A stretch of DNA of 64,000 nt from UBA1783 sp964449115 (GTDB lineage: Bacteria > Bacillota_I > Bacilli_A > Erysipelotrichales > Erysipelotrichaceae), in NCBI GenBank assembly GCA_964449115.1, contig CAYUXW010000007.1, positions 7,082 to 71,081 on the forward strand, written 5' to 3'. The notes under the pieces were generated by a model that was not told the origin of the DNA, searched no databases, and saw nothing but the letters and a program-made list of their open reading frames with translations. The translations under genes and the position numbers were made by a program. The stretch's first letter is position 1; every line of letters starts with the position of its first letter. Below, piece by piece: positions 52,443 to 61,762 of the stretch.

Positions 52443-53276
52443 ATGAGTTATAAAAGAGTTTTAACTATTCAGGACATTTCATGTGTTGGTCAGTGTTCCT
52501 TAACGGTAGCACTGCCAGTTTTATCAAGCTGTGGGGTAGAGACGGCAATTTTGCCTTCAGCAGTTTTATCAACCCATACTGGTGGATTTAAAGGTTATAC
52601 TTTTAGAGATTTGACCGATGATATGATGCCAATTGCTGAACACTGGCAAAAAGAAAACATTCTATTTGATACGGTTTATAGCGGTTATTTAGGCAGTGCC
52701 AGACAGATAAATCATGTTTTAGAGATTACTGAAAGATTGCTTAAAAAAGATGGATACAGTATTGTTGATCCAGCAATGGCTGATAATGGCAAGCTTTACT
52801 ATGGCTTTGACTTGGCTTTTGTCCAAGAGATGAAAAAACTGGTCTTTGCCAGTGATATCTGTCTTCCTAATATTACTGAAGCCTGTTTTTTAACAGAAAC
52901 AGAATATAGGGAAGAATATGATGAAGATTATACTGATGGTATACTGAAAAAATTATCTGCTGCAGGAGCTAAAACCATTGTACTTACTGGACTCAGTTAT
53001 GATGATGAAACAACTGGAGTACTGATATTGGAAAATGGAGTTAAATCATACTACCGTCATAAAAAGATTGATAGAAAATATCATGGTACAGGTGATATCT
53101 ATTCATCAGCTTTTACCGGGGCTTTAAACAGAGGAAAATCAGTTTATGAAAGTGCCAGAATAGCTGCTGATTTTGTGGTTAAATGTATTGAAAATACTAT
53201 TACTGATGATAGTCACTGGTATGGAGTAAAATTTGAACCGCTGCTATATCAGCTAAGTTTAGAAGTCTTAGACTGA
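52443..53276 (+). CDS. Pyridoxamine/pyridoxal kinase family protein
   Basis: 277 aa PfkB/ribokinase-fold kinase. It matches PdxY/PdxK: QDISCVGQCSLTVALPVL, STHTGGF, NITEACFLT and the catalytic GTGDIYSSAFTGAL near residue 220. It phosphorylates pyridoxal or pyridoxamine to give PLP, needed by GlyA, GcvP and DgaE here. Translationally coupled: 1 base between the upstream stop and this ATG with AGAAGG inside the previous gene. Confidence 0.9.
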   Translation: MSYKRVLTIQDISCVGQCSLTVALPVLSSCGVETAILPSAVLSTHTGGFKGYTFRDLTDDMMPIAEHWQKENILFDTVYSGYLGSARQINHVLEITERLLKKDGYSIVDPAMADNGKLYYGFDLAFVQEMKKLVFASDICLPNITEACFLTETEYREEYDEDYTDGILKKLSAAGAKTIVLTGLSYDDETTGVLILENGVKSYYRHKKIDRKYHGTGDIYSSAFTGALNRGKSVYESARIAADFVVKCIENTITDDSHWYGVKFEPLLYQLSLEVLD

Positions 53277-53286
53277 TTTTACAGCT

Positions 53287-53317
53287 ATAAAAAACAGATA
53301 AGACTTGCCTTATCTGT
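53287..53317 (-). terminator. Terminator of the glycine cleavage operon
   Basis: Minus strand ACAGATAAG (53317-53309) pairs with CTTATCTGT (53302-53294), then TTTTTTATA. It may also help terminate the plus-strand kinase gene. Confidence 0.8.
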
Positions 53318-53327
53318 CAAATAATTA

Positions 53328-54668
53328 CTATTTACAACTATCCCAAATCATTTCCACGATTGTTGGATGAGGATGGATAGTTTTTTTAATCTGGGCCATT
53401 GTGAGTTTATTTTCAATAGCTAAAGCTAACTCTCCGACAATATTGGTAGCATTATTGCAGAGTAGCTGAGCACCAATCAATGTCTCTGTTTCAGTATCAA
53501 AGACCAGTTTCAGATAGCCATTTTCACTATCTTCAATCAGACATTTGCCATTTGAACCAGTCAATATTTTTCTATTGAAGGTATTAAAGCCCTTTTCTTT
53601 AGCTTCTGCTTCCGTTAAGCCGACACTGGCAATTTCCGTATTGGTGTAAATACAGTTGGGAATGGTATTTTCACTGATTGTTTTGTTTTTATTTAAAATG
53701 ACATCAATAACATTTTCTCCCTGAGCTATGGCTACATGGGCCAGTTGGATATTTGTGCTTCTTACATCACCAATGGCATAAATATTATTTACACTGGTTT
53801 GATAGTTTTCATCAGTTACAATACCTCGATTAATTTCAATGTCTACATTTTCCAATAAATCTAGCGTATTGGCTTTTCTTCCAGTCGCTACAATAACCTG
53901 TTGAGCCCTGAGGGTAATTTCCTTGTCATTTTTATCCAGATAACTGACAGTTTTTTCATTATCCCTGTCACTTATTTCCAGTACTTTGGTTTTGGTGATT
54001 ACTGAACAGCCCTGTTTCTTTAATGCCAGGGTGAGCTTTTGAGAAAGCTCTCTATCCATATTAAAGATGATCTGATCAGCCATTTCCAGAATGGTTACCT
54101 GTTTATCTAAATTCAGTAAGACAGTAGCCAGTTCAACTCCAATAATGCCACCTCCAATGATGATATAGCTATCTTTCAGGTTGAAATCATGTTCCAGTAT
54201 TTCATCTGAAGTAATGGCTTTATCAATTCCTTTAATAGGAGCTTTAGCGACAACTGATCCAGCAGCTATCAAGATATTTTCAGCCTTGAAACTGGCAGTT
54301 TCGGTTTTAATAAGATTATTTTCACAGATTCTGGCATGCTGGTTGATTATAGTTATTTTTTCCTTCTGCAGCTGTTTTTCAATAGAGCCTCTTAAAGAAT
54401 CTACCACTTCATTTTTTCTGTTCAGCATCTTTTGATAATCATAATGGTAGTTTTCAATAACTATCCCATGCTTATTATTAGATGATAGATTTTTATACAG
54501 CTGGCTGCTGTGAATCAAACATTTGGTCGGAATACAGCCTCGATTTAGACATGTCCCTCCGATTTTATTTTTTTCAAATAAGATGACACTTAAACCATTT
54601 TTAGCTGCCTTAAAAGCAGCCGTATAGCCTGCTGGTCCACCTCCTATTATCGCTAAATCATAAATCAT
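53328..54668 (-). CDS. lpdA: Dihydrolipoyl dehydrogenase (glycine cleavage L protein)
   Basis: 446 aa flavoprotein. FAD site GGGPAGYTAA (9-18), redox disulphide CLNRGCIPTK (Cys40, Cys45), NAD site IIGGGIIGVELA, YAIGDV, and the C-terminal HPHPTIVEM (catalytic His). It reoxidises lipoyl-GcvH. Last gene in the operon; starts within the end of lplA (11-base overlap). Confidence 0.94.
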   Translation of the reverse strand: MIYDLAIIGGGPAGYTAAFKAAKNGLSVILFEKNKIGGTCLNRGCIPTKCLIHSSQLYKNLSSNNKHGIVIENYHYDYQKMLNRKNEVVDSLRGSIEKQLQKEKITIINQHARICENNLIKTETASFKAENILIAAGSVVAKAPIKGIDKAITSDEILEHDFNLKDSYIIIGGGIIGVELATVLLNLDKQVTILEMADQIIFNMDRELSQKLTLALKKQGCSVITKTKVLEISDRDNEKTVSYLDKNDKEITLRAQQVIVATGRKANTLDLLENVDIEINRGIVTDENYQTSVNNIYAIGDVRSTNIQLAHVAIAQGENVIDVILNKNKTISENTIPNCIYTNTEIASVGLTEAEAKEKGFNTFNRKILTGSNGKCLIEDSENGYLKLVFDTETETLIGAQLLCNNATNIVGELALAIENKLTMAQIKKTIHPHPTIVEMIWDSCK

Positions 54669-55626
54669 AAAGATTCCTCCTTTTTAACAATAGATCAATA
54701 ATATCTTTATATTCTTTACTTTCATCATAAAAGTAAAGATTATCATTCAGTTTTTTATTTAACAGGATAGTCTCCACTTTTTTTGGAAAGTCACTGTTTA
54801 AACAATCAGAAGAAATAGCTATATCTTCTATCTTATTATCGTTGAGATTGTAGGATATTTTTATTAGACCCCAATCAAACTTATTAGACTTACGGAAACT
54901 ATAGTTTTTCTTTAGTCCGTAGATAAATTTTTCATCTTGATACGCTCTTGATAGCTTTTCTATTTTTTTAAAATCAACTTCGATAGGTTCACTTTTTTTC
55001 TGATAATAATTTTCAAAACTGTTTAACAGTGCTTTTTTCAGCTCTTCTATGGTCAGTTTTTCATTTACCTCTTTTAAATTGATAACTCTGGATTTTACTG
55101 ATTTTACATGTTTGCTTAAAAGTTTTTCTTTTGCCACATTTAAGTATTTTGACAATTTGTTTTTATCAACATCCACCATCAGGGTACCATGGTGCAGGCA
55201 GTTTCTACTGTTTAAATAAGCATGACCAGAAAACTTGTAGTTATCTATAACCAGATCATTTCGACCGCTTATTTCAGCCTGAATGTTTAAACTTTTCAAG
55301 GCATTTAAGATAATATGATTATTTGTCTCTTTTTCATACTGGTCTTTGCTGGTAACAAAAGAGAAGTTTAAATTCCCCAAATCATGATAGACAGCTCCAC
55401 CACCGGTTTTTCTTCTTACTGGTTTGACTTCATCAAGTTTCATTAAATCTAGATTACATTCATCATAGATATTCTGATTTTTACCGATTACGACACAGTT
55501 TTTATTCTGCCATAAAAACAATAGAGCACTATTAACAGGAAGAGTATCAGTGAGATACTCTTCCATAGCTAAATTTTTATAAGGGTCTAAACAATCAGTT
55601 TCAAGATAAAATATTTTATTAATCAT
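54658..55626 (-). CDS. lplA: Lipoate-protein ligase A
   Basis: 322 aa. Signature RRKTGGGAVYHDLGNLNFSF, DLVIDNYKFSGHAY with lysine for lipoyl-AMP binding, and LHHGTLMVDVD. It attaches scavenged lipoate to GcvH. The start is ATG 55626, overlapping gcvPB by 8 bases; TTG 55632 is less likely. Having its own ligase in the gcv operon suggests lipoate is imported, not made here. Confidence 0.92.
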   Translation of the reverse strand: MINKIFYLETDCLDPYKNLAMEEYLTDTLPVNSALLFLWQNKNCVVIGKNQNIYDECNLDLMKLDEVKPVRRKTGGGAVYHDLGNLNFSFVTSKDQYEKETNNHIILNALKSLNIQAEISGRNDLVIDNYKFSGHAYLNSRNCLHHGTLMVDVDKNKLSKYLNVAKEKLLSKHVKSVKSRVINLKEVNEKLTIEELKKALLNSFENYYQKKSEPIEVDFKKIEKLSRAYQDEKFIYGLKKNYSFRKSNKFDWGLIKISYNLNDNKIEDIAISSDCLNSDFPKKVETILLNKKLNDNLYFYDESKEYKDIIDLLLKRRNLYDL

Positions 55627-57058
55627 TTTCAAATTGATAGGTTAAAATCGGATTTCTAGCTGCCTGTACTTCATCTGGTCTGGTAATATAACATTTTGAT
55701 GGAGCATTGTGCAGTTTATCTGGATCACTTAGAGCAGTTTCATATAATTTGATAAAGATATCAGCTGCCTGATCTAAAGATTCCTTACTTTCAGTTTCTG
55801 TTGGCTCCAGCATTAAAGCTTCAGGCACAATCAGTGGGAAGTACATTGTTGGAGGATGGATACCGTAATCTAGACATCCTTTGGCAATATCCATCGCACT
55901 TACCTTATGTTCACGTTTCATATTTTCTAAAGATAGAACAAATTCATGCATACAGATTAAATCGTAGGCAACATCATAGTGAGTTTTTAATTTGTTCATC
56001 AGGTAGTTGGCATTTAAAACAGCATTACCACTGGCTTCAGGTATTCCTTCTTTACCTAATGATTTGATATAGGTTAAAGCTTTTATAACTACTAAAAAGT
56101 TTCCATAGAAGCTTCTAACCTGACCCATTGTTTTGGCTGGTCTGTAGAAGTCGTAGTCGTCTTCATTTTTTTCAACTTCTAAAGCAGGAAGAAAATCTTT
56201 CAGAATATCTTTACAGCCAACTGGACCTGATCCAGGACCACCACCTCCATGAGGAGTACTGAATGTTTTATGCAGGTTTAAATGCACACAGTCAAAGCCC
56301 ATATCACCAGGTCTTACTCGCCCCATTATCGCATTCAGGTTAGCCCCATCGTAGTAGCAGAGTCCACCGGCATCATGGACAATTTTAGTGATTTCCAAAA
56401 TATTTGGATCAAATAAACCCAATGTATTAGGATTAGTCAGCATCAGTCCAGCGGTATCATCACCAACTGCTTCTTTCAGTTTTTCAATATCAACTCCACC
56501 ATTTTCATTAGAAGGAATATTGACAACTTTAAAGCCAACCATTGTAGCGCTGGCAGGGTTGGTGCCATGAGCTGAATCAGGAACGATAATATTGACGCGT
56601 TTATGATCGTTTCTATCCTGATGATATTTTTTAATCAGAATCAGACCAGCATATTCACCATGAGCTCCAGCAGCAGGCTGAAAACTCATATCATCCATCC
56701 CGGTTATTTCACATAAAAGCTCTTTAGCTTCATAAAGAACTTCCAGACAGCCCTGGACAGTTTCTACAGGCTGCAGAGGATGAATGTTGGTGAAGTTTTT
56801 ATCGGCAGCAACAGCCTCATTAATTGAGGGATTATACTTCATCGTACAGCTTCCTAATGGATAAAACCCATTATTGACACCATGGGCCTCTTTAGCCAGC
56901 TCAGTGTAGTGCCTAGACAGGTCAACTTCACTGACTTCAGGAAGTCTCAGTTTTTCTTTTCTTAATAATGCATCTTTGAAAATATATATTTCAGTATCAC
57001 AAGGTGGTATTAAATCTAATTTACGATCTTTACTACTGATTTCAAATAATAGTTTCAT
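55619..57058 (-). CDS. gcvPB: Glycine dehydrogenase (decarboxylating) subunit 2
   Basis: 479 aa. PLP Lys is in HLNLHKTFSTPHGGGGPG, plus HTNPASATMVG-like GTNPASATM and GSCTMKYNP. It forms the P protein with GcvPA. Standard length for the split Firmicute form. It follows gcvPA by 2 bases. Confidence 0.96.
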   Translation of the reverse strand: MKLLFEISSKDRKLDLIPPCDTEIYIFKDALLRKEKLRLPEVSEVDLSRHYTELAKEAHGVNNGFYPLGSCTMKYNPSINEAVAADKNFTNIHPLQPVETVQGCLEVLYEAKELLCEITGMDDMSFQPAAGAHGEYAGLILIKKYHQDRNDHKRVNIIVPDSAHGTNPASATMVGFKVVNIPSNENGGVDIEKLKEAVGDDTAGLMLTNPNTLGLFDPNILEITKIVHDAGGLCYYDGANLNAIMGRVRPGDMGFDCVHLNLHKTFSTPHGGGGPGSGPVGCKDILKDFLPALEVEKNEDDYDFYRPAKTMGQVRSFYGNFLVVIKALTYIKSLGKEGIPEASGNAVLNANYLMNKLKTHYDVAYDLICMHEFVLSLENMKREHKVSAMDIAKGCLDYGIHPPTMYFPLIVPEALMLEPTETESKESLDQAADIFIKLYETALSDPDKLHNAPSKCYITRPDEVQAARNPILTYQFEND

Positions 57059-57060
57059 AA

Positions 57061-58371
57061 CTACAATACCTCCTTGATTGTTTTTACAAGCATATCAATT
57101 TCTTTTTTAGAATTTTTTTCAGTTGCACACCATAAGATATCATCTTCAACTGGTAATCCAGCCAGAATGCCTCTGTCAGCCAATAGTTTGGTCAACTTTT
57201 TATTATCAGCTGGACAGCTCATCAGAAATTCATTGAAGAATTCCTTGTCAGTTTTTAGCTTGAAACCATCAATGGTGGCTAATTGCTTGGCTAGATAATG
57301 AGCGTTGCTGACGCTGTTTATCGCTACCTGTCTTAACCCCTGAGGTCCAACAGCAGCGCAGTATACAGAAGCTCTCATGGCACACAAAGCCTGATTTGAG
57401 CAGATATTACTTGAAGCTTTTTCTCTTCTGATGTGCTGTTCACGAGCCTGTAAGGTCAAAACAAAACAGCGTTTGTTGTTGGTATCAACAGTCTGACCGA
57501 CAATTCTGCCAGGAAGTCGGCGCATCAGTTCTTTTTTACAGGTCATTACACCTAAATATGGTCCACCAAAAGAAAGTGGCATGCCTAAAGGTTGTCCTTC
57601 AGCTGTACAGATATCGACATTTAATTCTTTAGCGTTTTTAAGTAAGGCTAAGGAAATTGGATTGGTATGCATAATCACTTTAGCTTCATGACTATGGGCT
57701 AATTCACTGATAGTTTTTACATCTTCAATGATGCCATAGTAGTTTGGAGACTGTACAACAACACCAGCAATGGTATTGTTTAATTTATTCTTTAAATCAT
57801 CTAAGTCAACAGAGTAAGCGTCGTTATTTAATACGATCAGATTAACATCTCTGCTTTCACAATAGGTTTTAATAACTGCCAAAACCTGTGGGTTGACAGT
57901 ACCAGCGACGATAATATCGCTTTTTCTTCTTTCCTGTACCATCAAAGCCGCTTCAGCAGCTGCAACAGCGCCATCATAAACTGAAGCATTAGAAACATCT
58001 AAACCGGTCAGCTCACACATCTGAGTCTGATATTCAAATATCGACTGTAAAATACCTTGTGCAATTTCTGGCTGATAAGGGGTATAGGAAGTCAAAAATT
58101 CTTCTTTACTGACAACAGCATTGACAATTGAAGGGATGTAATGATTATAAGCTCCAGCACCTCTGAAAATATGTTTGAAAACAGTATTTTTAGAAGCCAT
58201 TGTGCTCATTTCATTATAAACTTCCAATTCCGATTTGCCTTCAGGAATATTAAGAGTTGTAAGTTTTACACTTTCTGGAACATCAACGAATAAATCGTCG
58301 AGAGTTTCCATATTAAGTTCCTTAAGCATTTCTTGCTGTTGTTTTTTGGTATTTACAACATAAGATGCCAT
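57061..58371 (-). CDS. gcvPA: Glycine dehydrogenase (decarboxylating) subunit 1
   Basis: 436 aa N-terminal half of the P protein. Signature GAGAYNHYIPSIV, YTPYQPEIAQGILQ, and the QTVDTNNKRCFVLTLQAREQ-type loop (split here by one residue group). It decarboxylates glycine with GcvPB and passes aminomethyl to lipoyl-GcvH. Follows gcvH by 5 bases. Confidence 0.96.
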   Translation of the reverse strand: MASYVVNTKKQQQEMLKELNMETLDDLFVDVPESVKLTTLNIPEGKSELEVYNEMSTMASKNTVFKHIFRGAGAYNHYIPSIVNAVVSKEEFLTSYTPYQPEIAQGILQSIFEYQTQMCELTGLDVSNASVYDGAVAAAEAALMVQERRKSDIIVAGTVNPQVLAVIKTYCESRDVNLIVLNNDAYSVDLDDLKNKLNNTIAGVVVQSPNYYGIIEDVKTISELAHSHEAKVIMHTNPISLALLKNAKELNVDICTAEGQPLGMPLSFGGPYLGVMTCKKELMRRLPGRIVGQTVDTNNKRCFVLTLQAREQHIRREKASSNICSNQALCAMRASVYCAAVGPQGLRQVAINSVSNAHYLAKQLATIDGFKLKTDKEFFNEFLMSCPADNKKLTKLLADRGILAGLPVEDDILWCATEKNSKKEIDMLVKTIKEVL

Positions 58372-58376
58372 ACTAG

Positions 58377-58757
58377 TTACCCTTGGCTTTCACAAAATTC
58401 TTTATAGTTTTCAGCATCTAGAAATTCATCAGTAGCACTTACATTTTCAACTTTTATTAACCAGCTGCTGTAGCAATCTTCATTGATTAAAGCAGGATTA
58501 TCTAGAAGTTCTTCATTAACTTCACAGATAACTCCACTTACTGGAGAAAACAAGTCACTTACTGCTTTTACTGATTCAACATCTCCAAATGATTCTTGAA
58601 CAAACACTTCATCATCAACTTCTGGTAAGTTAACAAATACGATATCACCTAAGGCATCCTGAGCATAGTCACTGATTCCAATAACGTAAACATCGCCTTC
58701 TTTTTTAACCCATTCATGAGTTTTGGTATACTTTAATTTTTTTGGATAATTAAACAT
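58377..58757 (-). CDS. gcvH: Glycine cleavage system H protein
   Basis: 126 aa lipoyl carrier. Lipoylation site GDVESVKAVSDL (Lys64). TKTHEWVK, GISDYAQDALGDIVFVNLP and the C-terminal SSWLIKV are typical. Shuttles the aminomethyl group between P, T and L proteins. 21 bases after gcvT. Confidence 0.97.
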   Translation of the reverse strand: MFNYPKKLKYTKTHEWVKKEGDVYVIGISDYAQDALGDIVFVNLPEVDDEVFVQESFGDVESVKAVSDLFSPVSGVICEVNEELLDNPALINEDCYSSWLIKVENVSATDEFLDAENYKEFCESQG

Positions 58758-58778
58758 ATTTTTACCTCCTGATTATGT

Positions 58779-59867
58779 TTATTTATTTCTTGAATAGAAT
58801 GGCAATTCTATTATTTCCGCTTTTAATTTTCGACCTCTGACATCAACTTCGACAATGGTATGAAGTTCACTGTGTTGCTTGTCAATTAAGGCCATAGCTA
58901 AAGATTCTTTAAGATAAGGTAAATGAGTTCCGCTGGTAGTATGTCCGATAAGTTTACCATTTAGATAAATATCCTGATTTTCTCTCATTATTCCTCGATC
59001 AAGCATTTTTAAGCCAACACGTTTTACTTCAGGTTCTCCTTTTTCAAGCAGCGCTTTTTTACCAATGAAATCTTCTTTATTCATTTTTACCGCAAAACCT
59101 AAACCAGCTTCTAAAGGAGTAACTTCTTCATTTATTTCATGACCATATAAAGGCATTGAGGCTTCAAGTCTTAAGGTATCTCTAGCTCCCAGTCCACAGG
59201 GAATCAAATTATATTCTGTACCAGCTTCACGTAGTATCTGCCATAATCTGATGGCATTTTCACTGGCAGTATAAATTTCATAGCCCTCTTCACCGGTGTA
59301 TCCGGTAGTAGAAATCATACATTTCATATCTGAAATATAAACCTCTTCAATAGCATTATAATTTCCCGTTGGAATTTGCTCTGCAGGTAATAACTTTTTA
59401 ATAACACTGGAAGATTTTGGTCCCTGCAAAGCCACAATAGCAATTGAATCTGAAATATCTTGAACCACTGTTCCTTCTAGGGCCTCTTTTTTCATATGCT
59501 GATAGTCCTTATGTCTGTTTGAGGCATTAACTACCAGAAAGTAATAATCCTCAGCAAACTTGTAGACGATTAAATCATCAATACAGCCACCATTTTCATT
59601 GCACATTACCGTGTATCTGACCTTGCCTGTTTTCATATTGGTAAAGTCATTGGTCAGGATGTAATTTAAACTTTTAAGAGCACTCTCTCCCTTGAAGGTT
59701 ATTACTCCCATATGAGAAACATCAAATAAACCACAATTTTCTCTAACCGCCAGATGTTCCTTAATTACTCCTGTTGGATATTGTACGGGCAGTAAATAGC
59801 CACCAAAGGGTACAATCTTACCATTTTCCTGCAGGTGAACATCATACAAAGGTGTTTTTAATTCCAT
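58779..59867 (-). CDS. gcvT: Aminomethyltransferase (glycine cleavage T protein)
   Basis: 362 aa. Folate-binding core: FDVSHMGVI, NDFTNMKTGKVRYTVMCNENGG (shorter view: CNENGGCIDDLIVYK), GYTGEEGYEIY, GLGARDTLRLEA. It makes methylene-THF and ammonia from aminomethyl-GcvH. First gene of the operon; directly downstream of the glycine riboswitch. GGAGTTAGATAAT precedes ATG 59867. Confidence 0.96.
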   Translation of the reverse strand: MELKTPLYDVHLQENGKIVPFGGYLLPVQYPTGVIKEHLAVRENCGLFDVSHMGVITFKGESALKSLNYILTNDFTNMKTGKVRYTVMCNENGGCIDDLIVYKFAEDYYFLVVNASNRHKDYQHMKKEALEGTVVQDISDSIAIVALQGPKSSSVIKKLLPAEQIPTGNYNAIEEVYISDMKCMISTTGYTGEEGYEIYTASENAIRLWQILREAGTEYNLIPCGLGARDTLRLEASMPLYGHEINEEVTPLEAGLGFAVKMNKEDFIGKKALLEKGEPEVKRVGLKMLDRGIMRENQDIYLNGKLIGHTTSGTHLPYLKESLAMALIDKQHSELHTIVEVDVRGRKLKAEIIELPFYSRNK

Positions 59868-59885
59868 ATTATCTAACTCCTATCA

Positions 59886-59926
59886 TCTTAAAAAAATAAA
59901 TAGAGCCAGCAAAAGATTGCTGCCTC
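59886..59926 (-). terminator. Expression-platform terminator of the glycine riboswitch
   Basis: Minus strand GAGGCAGCAA (59926-59917) pairs with TTGCTGGCTC (59912-59903) apart from one G-G, then TATTTATTTTTTT. Its 5' arm overlaps the closing stem of aptamer 2. Confidence 0.75.
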
Positions 59927-60067
59927 TGTCATTAACCTGAAAGATTCTCCTTATTAGGATTGCTTCTTGGGTGCTTTTCGCTCTCCAGAGTTTGTCCAAA
60001 ACCAGTCCTTTTGCCTGAGAGTTCTTGCTGCACCTTCGGCCTTACATTTAAGTAATCTCTCCTGGTT
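59924..60067 (-). promoter_or_regulatory. Tandem glycine riboswitch (two aptamers)
   Basis: On the minus strand, aptamer 1 runs 60067-60001 (GGAGAGATTAC, GGCCGAAGGTGCAGCAA, ACTCTCAGGCAAAAGGAC). Aptamer 2 runs 59990-59924 (TCTGGAGAGCG, AAGCACCCAAGAAGC, TTTCAGGTTAATGACAGAG). Aptamer 2 closing stem is CTCTG (59990-59986) / CAGAG (59928-59924). These are the conserved glycine aptamer elements. It lies upstream of gcvT and should turn the operon on when glycine is high. Confidence 0.93.
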
Positions 60068-60202
60068 TCTTCATCCATTTATTCTTTGTTAATCTAACTT
60101 AAGTCTATCATAAAAAATTAGATATTGGTAGATTTAAAACTTCAGCATTTGCCTCAATGATAAAGGGTATATTTATGTTAGAATAGGGATGGTGATTGAT
60201 AA

Positions 60203-60607
60203 ATGCAAGACTTTTTAAAGGCTAAAGAGTTACTGGTTGATGATGTAACACTGGTTATGGTTAAAGATGATAAGATAATTAAAAGTACAGAGAAGGGGAT
60301 AGCTTTTCTAGTTTCATCAGCTGAGGAAAACAGATACCATGGTTATAGTGTAGCGGATACAATTATCGGTAAAGCAGCAGCTTTTCTTTACTGCAGGATG
60401 CAGGTTAAAAATGTTTATGGTAAGACAATAACCAGAACAGCAGTAGAGATTCTACAAAAAGCCAAAATAAATGTCGAGTACAGTATTCTGACTGATAACA
60501 TTGTCAATCGAACAAATACCGGATTATGTCCAATGGAATTGACAGTTTTAGATATAGAAGAAAAGGAAGAAGCTTTCAGGGCTTTAAAAAATAAGATCAA
60601 GCAATAA
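60203..60607 (+). CDS. DUF1893 family protein
   Basis: 134 aa. It matches DUF1893: LVMVKDDKIIKS, RYHGYSVADTIIGKAAAFLY, and a C-terminal NTGLCPMELTVLD. The fold is reported as cytidine deaminase-like but without its zinc triad; function unknown. GGATGGTGATT precedes the ATG. It stands alone, divergent from the gcv operon, with which it may share a control region. Confidence 0.85.
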   Translation: MQDFLKAKELLVDDVTLVMVKDDKIIKSTEKGIAFLVSSAEENRYHGYSVADTIIGKAAAFLYCRMQVKNVYGKTITRTAVEILQKAKINVEYSILTDNIVNRTNTGLCPMELTVLDIEEKEEAFRALKNKIKQ

Positions 60608-60625
60608 AAAAGGTGCAGGCACCTT
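60603..60625 (-). terminator. Terminator of the M20 peptidase operon
   Basis: Minus strand AAGGTGCC..GCACCTT (60625-60610), then TTTTTTATT. Overlaps the M20 stop codon (60624-60626). Confidence 0.65.
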
Positions 60626-61757
60626 AATTGTTAAATAATTTCAAGATTAGATGGTACATCACATTTAATCTTTTTTCAATTGAATCAATGACAATAAACT
60701 CTTTTATGGTATGCATATCTCCCCCAGTAGGGCCACAACCATCAATGGTAGCGACATTATGGCAGGAAACAAAGTTTCCATCACTTCCTCCACCAGTGGT
60801 TACATGTTTTATTTGATAATTTACTTCTTTGCCAACTTCTTTGAGCTTTTCAAAAAGCAGTTCACTGTTTCTGTGAAGTATCATGGCTGGCCTTTTGCCT
60901 TTATCGATTATTTCAATAGTAGTTCGATCATCAAAAGGAGTTGTTTTCATTTTATTTAAAACTTCTTGAAGATTATCAAGAGCCTTGTCATCCAGATAGC
61001 GATAGTTTAAATTAAACTGGGCAAATTCAGGAACACTTCCTTCTTTCATTCCACCAGAAAAATGAGAAATGTTAAGGGTTGTTCCTTTTTCATAGTCGAC
61101 AAGTTTATATAGTTCTACTACCCATTTAGCTAATTCCAAAACAGCACTGGCACCTTTTTCAGGTTCCACTCCAGCATGAGCAGGGATACCATGACATTTA
61201 ACGATGTAGCTTTCTGAGCCTTTTCTTTGGGAAACAAATTCATCATTTCTTCTGGCTGGTTCAAAGACAAAACAGTACTTGCTTCTTTTGGCCATTTCTT
61301 CAAAATAAAATTTTGAATTATCTGATCCTGTTTCCTCATCAGAATTAAAAATTACACAGAAATTAAAATTATCTTTCCTGTTTTCAATTAACATTTTAAT
61401 CAAGTGATAGATTGAAAGGCATCCGCCTTTACAATCGATACAGCCTAAAGCAGTTCCGATATTGTTTTCAACTACTGTAAAAGGATGCTCTTTGGCCAAG
61501 CCATCCTCAAAAACCGTATCCACATGACCAATAAATAAGATATCAATGTTTTCAAAATTACTGTTACTGACCATTAATACAGGACTTGCTTTATTATCCT
61601 GATAATATTCAATGGCAGTCTTTAAGTTTAAAGCTTTGAATTTATCTTCAAAGTATTTTATAAGTTTTAGTTTTCCATCAGTGTTTGTTTTATCACTGTC
61701 TATTGAACAGATATATGTCAGTTCTTCTAGATATTTATCTAAGTTGAAATTGCTCAT
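60624..61757 (-). CDS. M20 family metallopeptidase
   Basis: 377 aa dinuclear zinc peptidase, carboxypeptidase G2/ArgE-like. Metal ligands: GHVDTV (His), CIDCKGG (Asp), DEETGS (Glu-Glu) and the late GGGSDGNFVS/TIDGCGPTGGDMHT region. A dimerisation domain lies in the middle. Cytosolic, likely cleaves a terminal amino acid from a small peptide or N-acyl amino acid. It follows the DUF2974 gene by 5 bases in the same orientation. Confidence 0.9.
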   Translation of the reverse strand: MSNFNLDKYLEELTYICSIDSDKTNTDGKLKLIKYFEDKFKALNLKTAIEYYQDNKASPVLMVSNSNFENIDILFIGHVDTVFEDGLAKEHPFTVVENNIGTALGCIDCKGGCLSIYHLIKMLIENRKDNFNFCVIFNSDEETGSDNSKFYFEEMAKRSKYCFVFEPARRNDEFVSQRKGSESYIVKCHGIPAHAGVEPEKGASAVLELAKWVVELYKLVDYEKGTTLNISHFSGGMKEGSVPEFAQFNLNYRYLDDKALDNLQEVLNKMKTTPFDDRTTIEIIDKGKRPAMILHRNSELLFEKLKEVGKEVNYQIKHVTTGGGSDGNFVSCHNVATIDGCGPTGGDMHTIKEFIVIDSIEKRLNVMYHLILKLFNN

Positions 61758-61762
61758 TTATT

